Origin: Brachionus koreanus
Taxonomy: Eukaryota; Rotifera; Eurotatoria; Ploima; Brachionidae
Reading direction: 5' to 3'
Assembly (NCBI GenBank): GCA_016987375.1
Contig: PJRA01000263.1
Location: 3,324,603 to 3,388,602, forward strand
Length of the DNA: 64,000 nucleotides
Every line of letters starts with the position of its first letter. Positions within the stretch are counted from its first letter, which is position 1. The notes under the pieces were generated by a model. The model was not told the origin of the DNA and ran no database searches. It saw nothing but the letters and a program-made list of their open reading frames with translations. The translations under genes and the position numbers were made by a program. Below are positions 63,480-64,000 of the stretch, in pieces.

Positions 63480-63897
63480 AATGTTCAAGTTATGAAACAA
63501 GAAACAAGAAATGTTATAAAAATTATTAAATATAAGAAATTTTCCTCATTAACCTTTAAAAACGATATTGCTTTAATTAAATTAAGTGTATTATAATTTA
63601 TTAGAATTAATAATTAAATTATATTTTCTTGTAAATCTGAAGTTTCTTATTTAGAACAAATTGTACCAGTTTGTATTGCATCGAAGAATAAATCTAATTT
63701 AGAAAATGTCAACAGGTAGATTTGTCCTAATTTATTTTTTTGTAATTAAATATTATATTAGTTACGCTACTGGTTGGAGAAGATGTTCTAAATGTTTCAT
63801 TTGTGTAATAGGTGAGAGCTCAGAAGGTAATTCTTCTAGATTGTTAATGGATGTTGAAATTCTAGTATTAAGTGATAATAATAATAATAATAATAAT
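63480..63897 (+). pseudogene. Trypsin-like serine protease fragment (probably disrupted)
   Basis: Three exon-like pieces read NVIKIIKYKKFSSLTFKNDI followed by ALIKLS (the catalytic Asp-102 block), EVSYLEQIVPVCIASKNKSN, and SYATGW followed by GESSEGNSSRLLMDVEILVL and SDNN. Candidate short introns (GT-AG) separate them. In intact trypsins the next residue after the last motif is a cysteine, leading to the catalytic Ser region; here the frame runs into an AAT microsatellite and a stop. The His-57 part is not seen upstream. Either a broken gene or one interrupted by a repeat insertion, with its 3' part possibly beyond the window. Confidence 0.75.
63875..63897. repeat. (AAT)n microsatellite at the protease break
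   Basis: Seven to eight AAT units begin exactly where the conserved protease sequence stops. It may be the (TTA)n tail of a minus-strand retroelement. Confidence 0.85.
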
Positions 63898-64000
63898 TAA
63901 CCCTATTCTATCCTAGCGGATAATGGGGAGGCGCTCATCTCCTTTTCAAGTACCTTTTTGAGCAACAGCTCCGATCTGACACAGAGGCTACTGCATCGAA
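63898..64000 (-). mobile_element. Possible 3' end of a LINE (minus strand), running off the window
   Basis: About 100 bp markedly richer in G and C than the surroundings, ending at the (AAT)n tract. Part of it (about 63920-63999) aligns with 771-835 in reverse complement, so it is a dispersed repeat. Orientation is inferred from the microsatellite acting as a 3' tail; no coding sequence is visible. Confidence 0.5.

Overview
The window is animal nuclear DNA. It is extremely AT-rich, its genes are split by GT-AG introns mostly 50-60 bp long, and it encodes metazoan-only proteins: TRPM channels, ADAM10, BarH homeodomain proteins and a CDK5RAP2/centrosomin protein. The strong AT bias, tiny introns, a TRPM2-type channel with a NUDT9-homology domain (absent from flies and nematodes) and decayed CR1/Jockey-, RTE-, mariner- and pogo-like elements fit a small-genome spiralian such as a monogonont rotifer. 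That placement is inference. No bacterial or viral genes, CRISPR array, rRNA or tRNA were recognised.

Layout, left to right. 1-15.3 kb: two tandem TRPM-family genes on the minus strand, separated by a LINE remnant. The left copy runs off the window or lacks its channel exon. The right copy is complete: 10 exons, 1758 codons. One two-exon block is almost identical between the copies although the rest has diverged. 17.7-19.3 kb: endophilin-B (+). 21.0-28.0 kb: ADAM10/Kuzbanian-type metalloprotease (+), tail-to-tail with METTL3 (-, 28.1-31.5 kb), followed by SRP14 (-). 33.2-34.2 kb: an intronless class A GPCR (-). 36.4-48.8 kb: a CDK5RAP2/myomegalin/centrosomin orthologue (-) with both CM1 and CM2 motifs, about 20 small exons and two long transposon-bearing introns. 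53.4-61.7 kb: two intronless BarH-class homeobox genes (-) 6.4 kb apart. The right end holds a dead mariner transposase and a broken trypsin-like protease fragment ending in an AAT microsatellite followed by GC-richer, LINE-tail-like sequence.

The genes do not form a pathway; only the TRPM pair and the BarH pair are related by tandem duplication. I found no convincing new multi-gene system. The most interesting signals are the probable gene-conversion tract in the TRPM pair, the uncertain channel part of the left TRPM copy, the degenerate Nudix box and pore of the right copy, and several apparently unclassified non-autonomous elements: a GGTAACC-ended family with three copies, a 208-bp element with perfect 38-bp inverted ends, a pogo-like MITE, a long foldback element interrupted by an assembly gap, and an 888-bp insert flanked by a perfect 23-bp direct repeat.

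Exon borders were assigned by reading frame and GT/AG. For TRPM copy 2, METTL3, ADAM10 and endophilin-B the summed exon lengths are exact multiples of three and the frame stays open throughout.
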